From the IMG/VR virus record IMGVR_UViG_3300035145_002142, positions 1-30,213 of that record: a stretch of DNA of 30,213 nt; one strand, written 5' to 3'. The stretch is from a virus. Position 1 is the first letter of the stretch, and every line of letters starts with the position of its first letter. A program made the position numbers and the translations under genes. The notes beneath the pieces are model-generated. The model had not been told where the DNA came from, ran no database searches, and saw only the letters and a list, made by a program, of their open reading frames with translations. Shown here one piece after another: positions 1 to 6,773 of this stretch.

Positions 1-633
1 AACCACCCCGAGCTCACCTTGGCCCAATCCACCATCCAAGACATCTTTTTGATCCAATTCTTCCAACCCAGTAGGACTAGTGATCCTAACGATGTTTTGA
101 AAACGAGCTTCCATATCATCGAAGAAATCGTGACCAACACTTTGTTCCATCCCTACAGAAACAGCATTTTTCATCAAGTCTACGACTGATTCGAAATTGT
201 CACCCTTTGCTAGTTCTACGGCTTCTACGAGAGCCTCTTTGAAAGCTTGGCGCTTGCAGAACTGAAGCGCTTGCTCCTTGACACCAAGAAGGTCTTCCGG
301 GTGCGGATTGGCTCGCATTCTATGTAAAAACGCAATCACTTGCTGTTTCAGGATGGCATCAGAACCGTGACTATCCAATTCAGTGGAGATATTGGAGATC
401 AGCAGCTGCATTGTCGGAAAGCATCGATATTTATCAAAATAGTCGAAGTATCGTTCCGTTAAGTACTGAAGGTATTGAAGTTCAAAGTAATGAGGACGCA
501 TGACTTCGTGCATTTGTTGTGCCCAGTCTTTGTCCATCGCTAGACCCTGAAAAATCTTCTCTTGAAAAATCTTTCCGTATTCATGAAAATATGCTGGTCC
601 AGACTCTCGGATTTGCAACGCTGGTTCTCCCAT
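1..633 (-). CDS. 41: Replicative DNA helicase, T4 gp41-like (DnaB family), C-terminus missing
   Basis: Seen: 211 codons open from an ATG at 633 to the window edge, preceded by an AAGGAGCCATT ribosome binding site. The protein has a helical N-terminal domain. Near residue 173 comes the stretch VGHDFFDDMEARF, which closely matches VGHDWMDDYEARW of T4 gp41 as I remember it. After it the chain enters the RecA-like motor core (TGLEELDQKDVLDGGLGQGE, then LGVV) and is cut just before the Walker A loop should appear. Known: gp41 is the hexameric 5'-3' helicase that unwinds the replication fork and works with the gp61 primase. It is last in a run of replication genes, 14 nt after the nuclease stop, so probably co-transcribed with it. 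Motor residues lie outside the window, so activity cannot be judged. Confidence 0.88.
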   Translation of the reverse strand, partial: MGEPALQIRESGPAYFHEYGKIFQEKIFQGLAMDKDWAQQMHEVMRPHYFELQYLQYLTERYFDYFDKYRCFPTMQLLISNISTELDSHGSDAILKQQVIAFLHRMRANPHPEDLLGVKEQALQFCKRQAFKEALVEAVELAKGDNFESVVDLMKNAVSVGMEQSVGHDFFDDMEARFQNIVRITSPTGLEELDQKDVLDGGLGQGELGVV

Positions 634-647
634 AATGGCTCCTTGGT

Positions 648-1646
648 TTATTGTGTGATATTGGATATACGCCGCCAAAACGTAGTCACATTGATGTGTT
701 GTGGGTCCAGAATGCCGCGTTTTGCGATCTCCATCTGAAGTTTCATTCTGTTCCTAGCGGTTACTGTATTATTGTATCGGTGGTCTAATTGTCTTACATG
801 TTCTGCAGATAGATTTGATATGTCGAGATACATAAGTTTCCAGTTAAGGCGTGGTACATCGGGGTTTTCTGCAATCGCTTTAAGAATCTTTTTTGGTTTC
901 TTTTGAGACTCGACTCTAACGTTTGCTTCAGTAAGTATATCATCGATGGAACAATATTCTTCTTCTGCTAATTCCGGAAATTCCTTGACTAGCGTCTTGA
1001 AACCCACGCCCTTAACGCCGTCAATACGGTCTGAAGAATCTCCGATAAATGCTCGAGCTGTCACAAAGTTTTCTGGTGTGATACCATATTTCTCTTTTAC
1101 CGACTCTTTCGTATAAAGTTTAGAGCCTGTGTGAGAGTACATGTATACGTTGTCACGAAGCAGCTGCAACATGTCTTGATCCGAAGAACAGATCACAATA
1201 GGCTTGGTTTCGTTTTTAAGGCGATGGCGACATAGCCATCCGATAACATCATCGGCCTCGCAATCATCTGCATACAGTTGTTCGATTGGAGTCATTTGTA
1301 GAAGCTCTACGGCTAATCCGACTTGCCACATGAAGTTCTCAGGGCTATCTAAATCTTTTTCGTAAAGCTCGGATCTGTTCAACCTCAATGGTTTTCGTCC
1401 AGCTTTGTACCCGGGATGCAACGCTCTACGTCTAGCGCTTTTGCCACCCTCCCAAGCTACGATGATTCGTTCTGCTGAGAACTTATCAGCTAGCACTCCG
1501 AGACTACGAAGAAAACCGATAGCTCCACCAATAGGCTCTCCATTGTTCGATAAACTTGGATTAACCAAGTAGTTTCTTGCAAAAATGTTATACCCGTCAA
1601 TGAGTAGTACGGATCCTTGCGGATAATTGTTGTTTTTCTTAGCCAA
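648..1646 (-). CDS. rnh: 5'-3' exonuclease / RNase H, T4 Rnh-like (FEN/PIN nuclease family)
   Basis: Seen, numbering from the TTG start: acidic metal-ligand clusters of the FEN family in order, LLIDGYNIF (D17), an AWEGG segment (E66), ADDCEADD (D127, D128, E130, D132, D133), SSDQD (D156, D158) and GDSSDRIDGVKGVG (D203, D206, then the helix-hairpin-helix that grips the DNA backbone). About 332 aa; T4 RNase H is about 305. Known: this enzyme removes RNA primers and flaps from lagging-strand fragments. Start: a GTG at 1658 gives a longer form with no good ribosome site. TTG at 1646 has GAGG six bases upstream and yields an N-terminus beginning AKKNNN, like the MAKKKK start of the RecA here, so I prefer it. 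It overlaps the preceding gene by 8 nt, suggesting translational coupling. Confidence 0.86.
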   Translation of the reverse strand: MAKKNNNYPQGSVLLIDGYNIFARNYLVNPSLSNNGEPIGGAIGFLRSLGVLADKFSAERIIVAWEGGKSARRRALHPGYKAGRKPLRLNRSELYEKDLDSPENFMWQVGLAVELLQMTPIEQLYADDCEADDVIGWLCRHRLKNETKPIVICSSDQDMLQLLRDNVYMYSHTGSKLYTKESVKEKYGITPENFVTARAFIGDSSDRIDGVKGVGFKTLVKEFPELAEEEYCSIDDILTEANVRVESQKKPKKILKAIAENPDVPRLNWKLMYLDISNLSAEHVRQLDHRYNNTVTARNRMKLQMEIAKRGILDPQHINVTTFWRRISNITQ

Positions 1647-2106
1647 GGTCAACCTCACTTGTTGTTATTTCGAATTCTCCGAAGATTTGCTTCTTCTGTC
1701 TTAATTTTCTATCGTAGTTAACGAACTCCATCCAAGCTTTTCTATCTAGGAACAGGATGTGTCTCTCGCCCCTTAATTCGGTCCACCTGTCGACTTCTAG
1801 TTGAGTCCCGTGTGATATATCGAGACCACCTTGACCATCGTCGTCACCGATGACCCAAAGTTCGCTAGTCGGATCTCTCGCAACTAATTCTAGTATAGCC
1901 AAAGTGGAGTCGGAACCTTGAACTCTTTCGGTAGGGTTTGAATCATCTCCGTACACTCCTCGATATATCGAAGAATGCGGAACGACAGGAGCTAATCCTC
2001 TGGATTGTGCCATGCGTCCTACGAGTTCGGCAAACTCGGTGTTTTGTTTTTCTGTTCTTTTATCACATGCTCTATAAGGACCAGCGATATACACGATTTG
2101 TTTCAT
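1639..2106 (-). CDS. DUF4406 / nucleoside deoxyribosyltransferase-like protein
   Basis: A 155-aa protein starting at the ATG at 2106, which has GGAGCGAAA directly upstream; a longer reading from 2160 would run through the terminator and is rejected. The N-terminus KQIVYIAGPYRA, followed by a helix and then GLAPVVPHSSIY, is the signature layout of DUF4406 and nucleoside 2-deoxyribosyltransferase-like proteins, a Rossmann-like fold with a nucleotide pocket. The middle holds ELWVIGDDDGQGGLDISHG, the place where the family usually has its W-V-x-G-x-x-x-S-x-G segment. Known: relatives exchange bases on deoxynucleosides or bind nucleotides; many phage members are uncharacterised. Inferred role: nucleotide metabolism or salvage, fitting its place between recA and the nuclease. 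The exact substrate cannot be read from the sequence. Confidence 0.7.
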   Translation of the reverse strand: MKQIVYIAGPYRACDKRTEKQNTEFAELVGRMAQSRGLAPVVPHSSIYRGVYGDDSNPTERVQGSDSTLAILELVARDPTSELWVIGDDDGQGGLDISHGTQLEVDRWTELRGERHILFLDRKAWMEFVNYDRKLRQKKQIFGEFEITTSEVDLG

Positions 2107-2117
2107 TTTCGCTCCAT

Positions 2118-2153
2118 AAAAAAGGGTGCACGATATTACTATACCGCACACCC
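2118..2153 (-). terminator. Intrinsic terminator after recA
   Basis: Read on the minus strand, bases 2153 to 2124 form a 13-bp stem (GGGTGTGCGGTAT with ATATCGTGCACCC, three G-U pairs) closed by an AGTA loop, followed by six T (2123-2118). This is a textbook rho-independent terminator. It ends recA transcription and overlaps the start of the next unit: the ribosome site of the DUF4406-like gene begins only 4 nt past the T run. Expression of the genes below 2106 must therefore come from read-through or from a promoter I did not recognise. Confidence 0.88.
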
Positions 2154-2181
2154 AAGGCAATTACAAGTTGGAGGAACCTGA

Positions 2182-3393
2182 TTACAAATCGGTTAAATCG
2201 TGTTCCAGATCCATGGCAAGCTGTCGCATCTGTTCGTAGTTCTCCGTATCAATATCCATGTTATCTAAGTCTTTGCCCATATAGCCAGCATGATAATGAT
2301 TAAAGACAGTATCGACATACTCGGCCCATTGCGGGGATCGAATAATGTCACCAAAGTCTGGTTTATAGAATTTCTTTTCTTCGACTACTTCGCCTGTAGC
2401 TCTGCTCAACAATTGAATAGTTTTCCAAGCGCCTGTTCCGGAAATAAGTACTTGAGTATCAGCATCATGATTTACAGGGCCGTTGTCTGCACAATGTTTG
2501 CGAAGAAGATCGAAAACATATTCGTGTTCTACGATACCTTTACCAAAGTGAATCTCGAACTCACATCTACGGAAGGGTGCGGCTAGTTTATTCTTAACAG
2601 TTTTCGCAATGACTTTGATACCGATTGGATTACCGGCTTTGTCGAGGATTCGCTTACCTGAGTCCAGTTGGATTCGTACAGATGAGTGGAACGGAATAGC
2701 TTTCCCACCTGGTGTTGTTGTAGGATCACCATACATCACTCCGATTTTTGTTCTGATCTGGTTCAAGCAAATCAGGAGAACTTTTTCATTTGCGATCAAG
2801 CCCGTGATCTTTCGCATACCCTTTGAGATAACACGAGCATTCAAGCCGATTGTCATCTTGTCATAATCACCGAGCAGTTCGTCCTTAGGGGATGTCGCAG
2901 CAACTGAGTCCCAAACAATGGTGATAGGAACGTCTTTGTCCATTTCCTTGGCACGAAGGATTGTTTTCTCCGCCACTGCCAACACATCTTCAGTGCAGTG
3001 GGTATCTACGTAAACAAAACGCTTTTTAATATCAATTCCCAAACTGTTCAAGTTCTCGATACTTGTAGCATTTTCAGTATCGATATAGACAACGATACCA
3101 CCAGCTTCCTGTGTTGATCGACACGCTTGGATCGCAATATGAGACTTACCAATCGATGGTGGGCCAAACACTTCTACGATACGAGATTCGGGGAAGCCAC
3201 CACCTGGAGCTCCGCGAATGATATAGTCTAATTGACTAGACCCAGTCGAAATCCAACGGTGTACATGGGTTGGGCTATCATCGACAGCCAAGTTATAAGC
3301 TACACGAGAACCGTGCTCTTTATTCAATGCTTTGATCAAATCTCCCGTGAAGTCAGAAGTATTTGAATCTTCAGCTTTTTTCTTTTTTGCCAT
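2182..3393 (-). CDS. recA: RecA-type recombinase
   Basis: A 403-aa protein with TTGGAGG before the ATG. Seen: Walker A GPPSIGKS (residues 77-84), YIDTENA with the expected catalytic glutamate (E107), Walker B ITIVWDS (157-163), and NQIRTKIGVMYGDPTTTPGG (211-230). The last is nearly the E. coli RecA string [20 protein letters not shown] covering the L1-L2 side of the DNA-binding site. VKNKLAAPFRRCEFEI also parallels RecA. T4 UvsX is far more diverged in these parts. Known: RecA forms filaments on ssDNA and drives strand exchange; in T4-type phages this supports recombination-dependent replication and repair. The last ~110 residues do not resemble the RecA C-terminal domain I know. It lies between two terminators, so it seems to be a single-gene unit following SSB. 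Confidence 0.93.
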   Translation of the reverse strand: MAKKKKAEDSNTSDFTGDLIKALNKEHGSRVAYNLAVDDSPTHVHRWISTGSSQLDYIIRGAPGGGFPESRIVEVFGPPSIGKSHIAIQACRSTQEAGGIVVYIDTENATSIENLNSLGIDIKKRFVYVDTHCTEDVLAVAEKTILRAKEMDKDVPITIVWDSVAATSPKDELLGDYDKMTIGLNARVISKGMRKITGLIANEKVLLICLNQIRTKIGVMYGDPTTTPGGKAIPFHSSVRIQLDSGKRILDKAGNPIGIKVIAKTVKNKLAAPFRRCEFEIHFGKGIVEHEYVFDLLRKHCADNGPVNHDADTQVLISGTGAWKTIQLLSRATGEVVEEKKFYKPDFGDIIRSPQWAEYVDTVFNHYHAGYMGKDLDNMDIDTENYEQMRQLAMDLEHDLTDL

Positions 3394-3467
3394 AATTCCT
3401 CCAATGAATATTAGCTAGTTGTTAAACAAAAATATTTTATCGACACCTTCGTAGCATTACATAAAGT

Positions 3468-3497
3468 AAAAGCCGAGACCTTCGAAAAAGCCTCGGC
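3468..3497 (-). terminator. Intrinsic terminator after the SSB gene (UUCG tetraloop)
   Basis: On the minus strand, 3497 to 3472 folds as GCCGAGGCTTT, a TTCG loop, then the matching arm ending CTCGGC: 11 bp with two G-U pairs, then TTTTACTTTAT. The UUCG loop is exceptionally stable in RNA. It lies between the ssDNA-binding protein gene and recA, so these two genes can be expressed at different levels although adjacent. Confidence 0.85.
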
Positions 3498-3539
3498 AAA
3501 CTTTACGGACGATATTAGCGTCTCTTCAAGCAACCTTGA

Positions 3540-4352
3540 TTAAAATGGGAACTCTTCTTCCAAGTCTCCGAACGCACCGTCGAGGTCTGCATCAGCAGTT
3601 TTCGCAGCGGTTGAAGTAGCTTTGGAGCTCTCCGTAACGGTGGCATTTTTAGGATCACTATTTGTAGCTGTACCTTCAGCAGGCTTAGCCCAAGGATCGA
3701 CCATACCGCCATTCACCCACTTGTTCAATGAAGCTTCGACCACTTCGTAAGAACTCAACTCATAAAGAGCATCAATGGATGGCAAATCAGAAGTCCATTC
3801 TTTGATTTCTTTCTTTGTGCCCAATGCAGTTTTACGTGGACGTGGCATGATTGATGTGTCAGCCCACTTCTTACCTGGAGTCTTTGTCACAGTGATCTTA
3901 ATATCGTTACCTTCGTGGATGTCAGTGATGTCACCATAATCCGGATCCATCATTGTCTTCATCAAGTCTTGATAGATACCCTTTCCGAATTGCCAGATAC
4001 GTAGACCTTGATCTTCTTCACCACGCACCAATACCAACGCATAAGTTCGCATTACTGGGCGAAGCTTTTTTGACAACTCATACGATTCTTTCGTACCTTC
4101 AGATTTCAGCTGACGAGACAATTCGTTCACTGGATCTGGTTTTCCAAATTGGAATGGTGCCAAAATACCGTATTTTTCGATACCGTAGTAAAAGTATCTT
4201 TCTTCGAAAGGAATACCGGACTCAGTTTGGAACGCAACTAAACGAACTGTAGTAGTTTCACCCTCAGGTGGTTTCCACAAAAGACGTTGTTTGTTGTTTT
4301 GTCCCGAAAGACCCGCTAGACGTTTCTTGATTGCTTCAAAATCGATAGCCAT
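3540..4352 (-). CDS. 32: Single-stranded DNA-binding protein, T4 gp32-like
   Basis: A 270-aa protein. Seen: a basic N-terminal segment (FEAIKKRLAGL) like the cooperativity region of gp32, a core with aromatic and basic residues (ERYFYYGIEKYGILAPFQFG), then a Ser/Thr/Ala-rich linker and an acidic tail ending DLEEEFPF. Such tails in gp32 and bacterial SSB bind partner proteins. Unlike T4 gp32 there is no cysteine at all, so the structural zinc site of gp32 is absent. Start: ATG at 4352, with AAGGAG seven bases upstream, fits far better than the ATG at 4358, which would sit on the ribosome site. Role: coats ssDNA at the fork and during recombination, working with the helicase and RecA next door. 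A hairpin next to the ribosome site may control translation. Confidence 0.88.
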   Translation of the reverse strand: MAIDFEAIKKRLAGLSGQNNKQRLLWKPPEGETTTVRLVAFQTESGIPFEERYFYYGIEKYGILAPFQFGKPDPVNELSRQLKSEGTKESYELSKKLRPVMRTYALVLVRGEEDQGLRIWQFGKGIYQDLMKTMMDPDYGDITDIHEGNDIKITVTKTPGKKWADTSIMPRPRKTALGTKKEIKEWTSDLPSIDALYELSSYEVVEASLNKWVNGGMVDPWAKPAEGTATNSDPKNATVTESSKATSTAAKTADADLDGAFGDLEEEFPF

Positions 4353-4366
4353 CGACATTCTCCTTA

Positions 4367-4382
4367 CCTACGAAACCGTAGG
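4367..4382 (-). promoter_or_regulatory. Hairpin next to the SSB ribosome binding site, possible translational operator
   Basis: On the minus strand CCTACG-GTTT-CGTAGG is a perfect 6-bp stem ending one base before the AAGGAG of the SSB gene. T4 gp32 represses its own translation by binding a folded leader RNA and unstructured sequence at the start site. The same logic is possible here, but the shape differs and the function is inference. The 174 nt between 4357 and 4530 otherwise hold only a terminator and AT-rich sequence with no promoter I can name. Confidence 0.45.
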
Positions 4383-4478
4383 ATTTTCAGTTGTTAATTT
4401 TCAATGTTTATTTGTTCCAGTCATCAGGAACAATATAATAGTATCGATTTTTTATGCGTATTACATGGAACGGATACT

Positions 4479-4505
4479 AAAAAAGAGGATCATGTGATCC
4501 CCTCT
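4479..4505 (-). terminator. Intrinsic terminator ending the six-gene leader operon
   Basis: On the minus strand, 4505 to 4482 reads AGAGGGGATC-ACAT-GATCCTCTTT: a 10-bp stem with two G-U pairs and a run of six T at 4484-4479. It follows the stop of the 100-aa gene at 4531 by about 25 nt. It closes the unit that starts near 7076, separating it from the SSB gene. Confidence 0.85.
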
Positions 4506-4530
4506 AATAGTCACGATATTATCGTATATA

Positions 4531-4833
4531 TTAATAGCCTTCATCTCGGTCCATCAATTCTGAATCCACGTAGTGACGGATGGATTGCATGAATTGGTCT
4601 TCCATGCTAGCCCAATGTTGTCCTGCTACGTCTCCGGTTCGAACACCCAACAAGTCTTGAATCTCACGGAACATACTATCCATGTGCGATTCAACAATGT
4701 CTCGAACATCGTCCATTACGAAATCCGTTTCTTCATGTCTATCACCAGCAGCTTCAGAAATTAAACCTTGTCGTAGAAGTTTAGATTTTTCTTCAGCAAT
4801 GATTTGTTTGAGCTGTCTTTTGGTTAATTTCAT
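4531..4833 (-). CDS. Small protein with recurrent N-terminal leader, unknown function
   Basis: 100 aa, start at the ATG at 4833 with CGGAG ten bases upstream; an upstream ATG at 4857 lies inside the previous gene and has no ribosome site. The first ~26 residues (MKLTKRQLKQIIAEEKSKLL, then RQGLISE) are the leader shared with at least four other proteins here. The leader ends LISE followed by AA, matching an [LI]-x-E protease rule. The rest (about 70 residues) is acidic and predicted helical (DDVRDIVESHMDSMFREIQDLL), with no family I recognise. It is last in the operon before a terminator. Inference: a head-packaged internal protein whose leader is removed during maturation; it could equally be a cytoplasmic protein with a helical docking segment. 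Confidence 0.72.
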   Translation of the reverse strand: MKLTKRQLKQIIAEEKSKLLRQGLISEAAGDRHEETDFVMDDVRDIVESHMDSMFREIQDLLGVRTGDVAGQHWASMEDQFMQSIRHYVDSELMDRDEGY

Positions 4834-4847
4834 TTTTAGCTCCGAGA

Positions 4848-5132
4848 CTAACAGCACTCGAGTGCCATTTCGATAATAGCGCAGTACATATCGTTGTCCA
4901 TCATTTCACACTTTTCTTCGGCTTCCAACAATTGTTGAACTGAAAATTCATCAGCTAATTGCATGCCGAGCCTTTCGACATCATCATAATCCATCATGCC
5001 GCCTGCAGTTAATTCGTCCAAGCGGATGATAACTGGGTTATTGTTTCTAGATTCACGAATCAAGCCTTGGCGTCGAAGCCTAGTGTATTCTTCTCGAATA
5101 ATTTGCTTGAGTTGTCCTTTAGTGAGTCTCAT
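4848..5132 (-). CDS. Small acidic protein with recurrent N-terminal leader, unknown function
   Basis: 94 aa with GGGAG upstream of the ATG. The leader is MRLTKGQLKQIIREEYTRL, then RRQGLIRE followed by S, nearly identical to those of its neighbours, with the basic residues on one helix face. The remaining ~67 residues are strongly acidic and helical (DDVERLGMQLADEFSVQQLL) and end in ECC; four cysteines lie in the last 25 residues. No known family recognised. It sits 14 nt upstream of the last operon gene, so the two are surely co-transcribed. Only the leader is conserved among the neighbours; the bodies differ, which argues that the leader is a targeting module and not part of a shared fold. 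Confidence 0.72.
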   Translation of the reverse strand: MRLTKGQLKQIIREEYTRLRRQGLIRESRNNNPVIIRLDELTAGGMMDYDDVERLGMQLADEFSVQQLLEAEEKCEMMDNDMYCAIIEMALECC

Positions 5133-5169
5133 TTTCTTTTCTCCCTAATAATTGTTAACGATACTAAAT

Positions 5170-5185
5170 ATACTGGATTCAGTAT
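5170..5185 (-). other. Intergenic hairpin within the leader operon
   Basis: ATACTG-AATC-CAGTAT, a perfect 6-bp stem in the 65-nt gap between two operon genes. It is followed by ATTTAG and not by a proper T run, so at best it is a weak terminator. It could set relative mRNA levels of the last two genes. Confidence 0.35.
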
Positions 5186-5197
5186 CTGGGTTGTTTT

Positions 5198-5692
5198 TTA
5201 GAAAGTTCTTAAGTTGAACTCTTTAGATATCAATGAATCGTGCCAGTCGTAAGCATCATAATTGTCTTGCAAGCCTGCAAAAGCCAATGCGTCTGGGTGT
5301 AAGGTAGGTTCGTGATAAGAACACATCTCAATACAAAGATAAGCTTCCACCGCATCTTTACAGGTGTACAAATCCCAAGAGGCACCTGAGCCCGATGCTA
5401 TTTGATAATTTGATCCATCCCAAAATACCCAAGCTGCGTAGCCTTCATCGTCCTGAGCTTCACCTAGGTATTCAAGACCTTGCAATTCTGGTGTCAATTC
5501 CTGTGCCGCTGCTACAGATTCACCACCGGGCCTAGCGATAAATTCCATCTCGGCACCGTATTGGCTTTGAACACCCGATAAATCAGATGCAGCATTCTCA
5601 GCAGAGTTTGCTTCTTTTAGCAACCCTCTTCGCTTGAGCCGTGAGTATTCTTCACGAATAATTTTCTTTAGTTGTCTTTTTGATATTTTCAT
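5198..5692 (-). CDS. Leader-bearing protein, unknown function
   Basis: 164 aa; AAGGA lies seven bases before the ATG and the gene begins 3 nt after the stop of the previous one. Leader: MKISKRQLKKIIREEYSRLK, then RRGLLKE followed by ANS, the same module as in its neighbours and ending in an LLKE/A site. After a small Ser/Ala/Gln-rich stretch the body is acidic and aromatic (YAAWVFWDGSNYQIASG, SYHEPTLHPDAL, DNYDAYDWHDS) with a central CIEMC. No family recognised. The two adjacent leader proteins are by coincidence or history both 164 aa, but their bodies are not alike. Inference as for the operon: internal head protein candidate. Confidence 0.74.
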   Translation of the reverse strand: MKISKRQLKKIIREEYSRLKRRGLLKEANSAENAASDLSGVQSQYGAEMEFIARPGGESVAAAQELTPELQGLEYLGEAQDDEGYAAWVFWDGSNYQIASGSGASWDLYTCKDAVEAYLCIEMCSYHEPTLHPDALAFAGLQDNYDAYDWHDSLISKEFNLRTF

Positions 5693-5695
5693 TAT

Positions 5696-6190
5696 TTATC
5701 CTTTATATGCAAATCTAGATGTACCGTGTCCTGGTTGATCAAAGGGGTGTATTCCTTCTGCGTCGTATACTGCGATTTCATGATCGATTTCATCAAGAAC
5801 TATCTTAAGATCTCTTTCTACATAATCTACTTCCCAACGTGGTTTTCCTCCACCAGGTTTCATTACTTTAATTCCATATCTTGCGCTAGGCTCAAGAGTT
5901 CTTAAATACCAGTAGAAATAAAATGTACCACGTTCATATTTCACATCGATATAATACCCTAAATCTTTTGATCCGCCAGGAATATCAATAGGTAAATGAA
6001 ACAATGCAGAGCCACTGTCATCACCAGCCCGGGCTTTCTTTTTCTTATATCCACGGTCCTGTAGGAATTCTGCAATTTCAGCAAAAGGAAAAGATCCGTT
6101 TGAATACATTTCTTTAATTAGGCCCTGCCCTTTTAATTTAGAGTATTCTTCTCTGATAATTTGTTTTAATTGCCTTTTTGTGAGTCTCAC
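5696..6190 (-). CDS. Leader-bearing protein, unknown function
   Basis: 164 aa from a GTG at 6190 with AGGGGA seven bases upstream. A reading from an ATG at 6253 would overlap the previous gene by 44 nt and put 21 unrelated residues before the leader, so it is rejected. Leader: MRLTKRQLKQIIREEYSKLK, then GQGLIKE followed by M. The body begins FPFAEIAEFLQDRGYKKKKA and continues as a beta-rich domain (LGYYIDVKYERGTFYFYWYL, VDYVERDLKIVLDEID), a compact alpha/beta protein by eye. No known family recognised. Operon position: second to carry the full-length leader consensus, 3 nt before the next gene. Confidence 0.74.
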   Translation of the reverse strand: MRLTKRQLKQIIREEYSKLKGQGLIKEMYSNGSFPFAEIAEFLQDRGYKKKKARAGDDSGSALFHLPIDIPGGSKDLGYYIDVKYERGTFYFYWYLRTLEPSARYGIKVMKPGGGKPRWEVDYVERDLKIVLDEIDHEIAVYDAEGIHPFDQPGHGTSRFAYKG

Positions 6191-6209
6191 GGTATTTCCC
6201 CTATCGGTT

Positions 6210-6737
6210 TTATCGATTTCTAAAGTGTTCGTATCCGGCTTTTCTTGCACCACTTCGTCGCGCTCGGGATCTCATTGGTCGAGAGTAGTCTGTCATAGCG
6301 GATTGCAAACACTGTTCGAACTCTTCGATAGAGTAACAGTTAAAATTTTGACCCTGTGCAAAGAAATCATTAGGGTTGACATGGCCTTTCTGACCAGGAA
6401 GCTCGGCTTTTTCGTATCCTTTTTCACCCTCGCTGATCTGAGCACTGAACGAATCCGGTGTAACTGTTACCTGTACGACAGCGTCCCCTACTCTTCCGGT
6501 AGTGACTTCTCTGTGTTCATCACTCCATTCTTCACCCGGTGCATATACATTAGTGTTGCAGTGCCCACCGTGTGATCGGATAATCTCACAGACTTCGAGA
6601 GTTTCTGGAAGTGTTGGCTGTCTGGAAGCTCGAGCATTGCGTGCACCCACACCCCAGCTATCATAACCTCCGGGTTCCCAAGATTCTTTGATCGCTTGAC
6701 GGATGATTTGTCTTAATTTTGGCATTGTAGTTTTCAT
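6210..6737 (-). CDS. Leader-bearing protein with Arg-rich C-terminus, unknown function
   Basis: 175 aa, AGGAG eight bases before the ATG. The leader is a shorter variant, MKTTMPKLRQIIRQAIKESW, still ending in an I-K-E/S site. The middle contains VCEIIRSHGGHCNTNVYA, an acidic section and a beta-like stretch (AVVQVTVTPDSFSAQIS). The last 25 residues are very basic (SRPMRSRARRSGARK), fit for nucleic acid binding. No family recognised. A basic tail is what one would expect of a protein packed with DNA in the head, but this is inference. It starts just after a perfect palindrome (6749-6762) and is followed 19 nt on by the next leader gene. Confidence 0.7.
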   Translation of the reverse strand: MKTTMPKLRQIIRQAIKESWEPGGYDSWGVGARNARASRQPTLPETLEVCEIIRSHGGHCNTNVYAPGEEWSDEHREVTTGRVGDAVVQVTVTPDSFSAQISEGEKGYEKAELPGQKGHVNPNDFFAQGQNFNCYSIEEFEQCLQSAMTDYSRPMRSRARRSGARKAGYEHFRNR

Positions 6738-6748
6738 TTGATTCTCCT

Positions 6749-6762
6749 GTAACGACCGTTAC
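6749..6762. repeat. Perfect palindrome upstream of a ribosome site
   Basis: GTAACGACCGTTAC: two 6-base arms around AC, ending next to the AGGAG of the 175-aa gene. It may be an RNA hairpin near the ribosome site or a protein operator, or it may be chance. Two other genes in the window (SSB and the HD-domain gene) also have a perfect short hairpin near their ribosome sites. Confidence 0.35.
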
Positions 6763-6773
6763 TCATTGTCGGT

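Noticed and set aside
2107-2160. Longer N-terminus for the DUF4406-like protein (start at 2160)
   Set aside because: It would translate across the terminator stem; the ATG at 2106 has a good ribosome site and begins at the conserved family N-terminus.
3515-3712. 65-codon minus-strand frame overlapping the 3' end of the SSB gene
   Set aside because: Wholly out-of-frame overlap with a well supported gene, no ribosome site.
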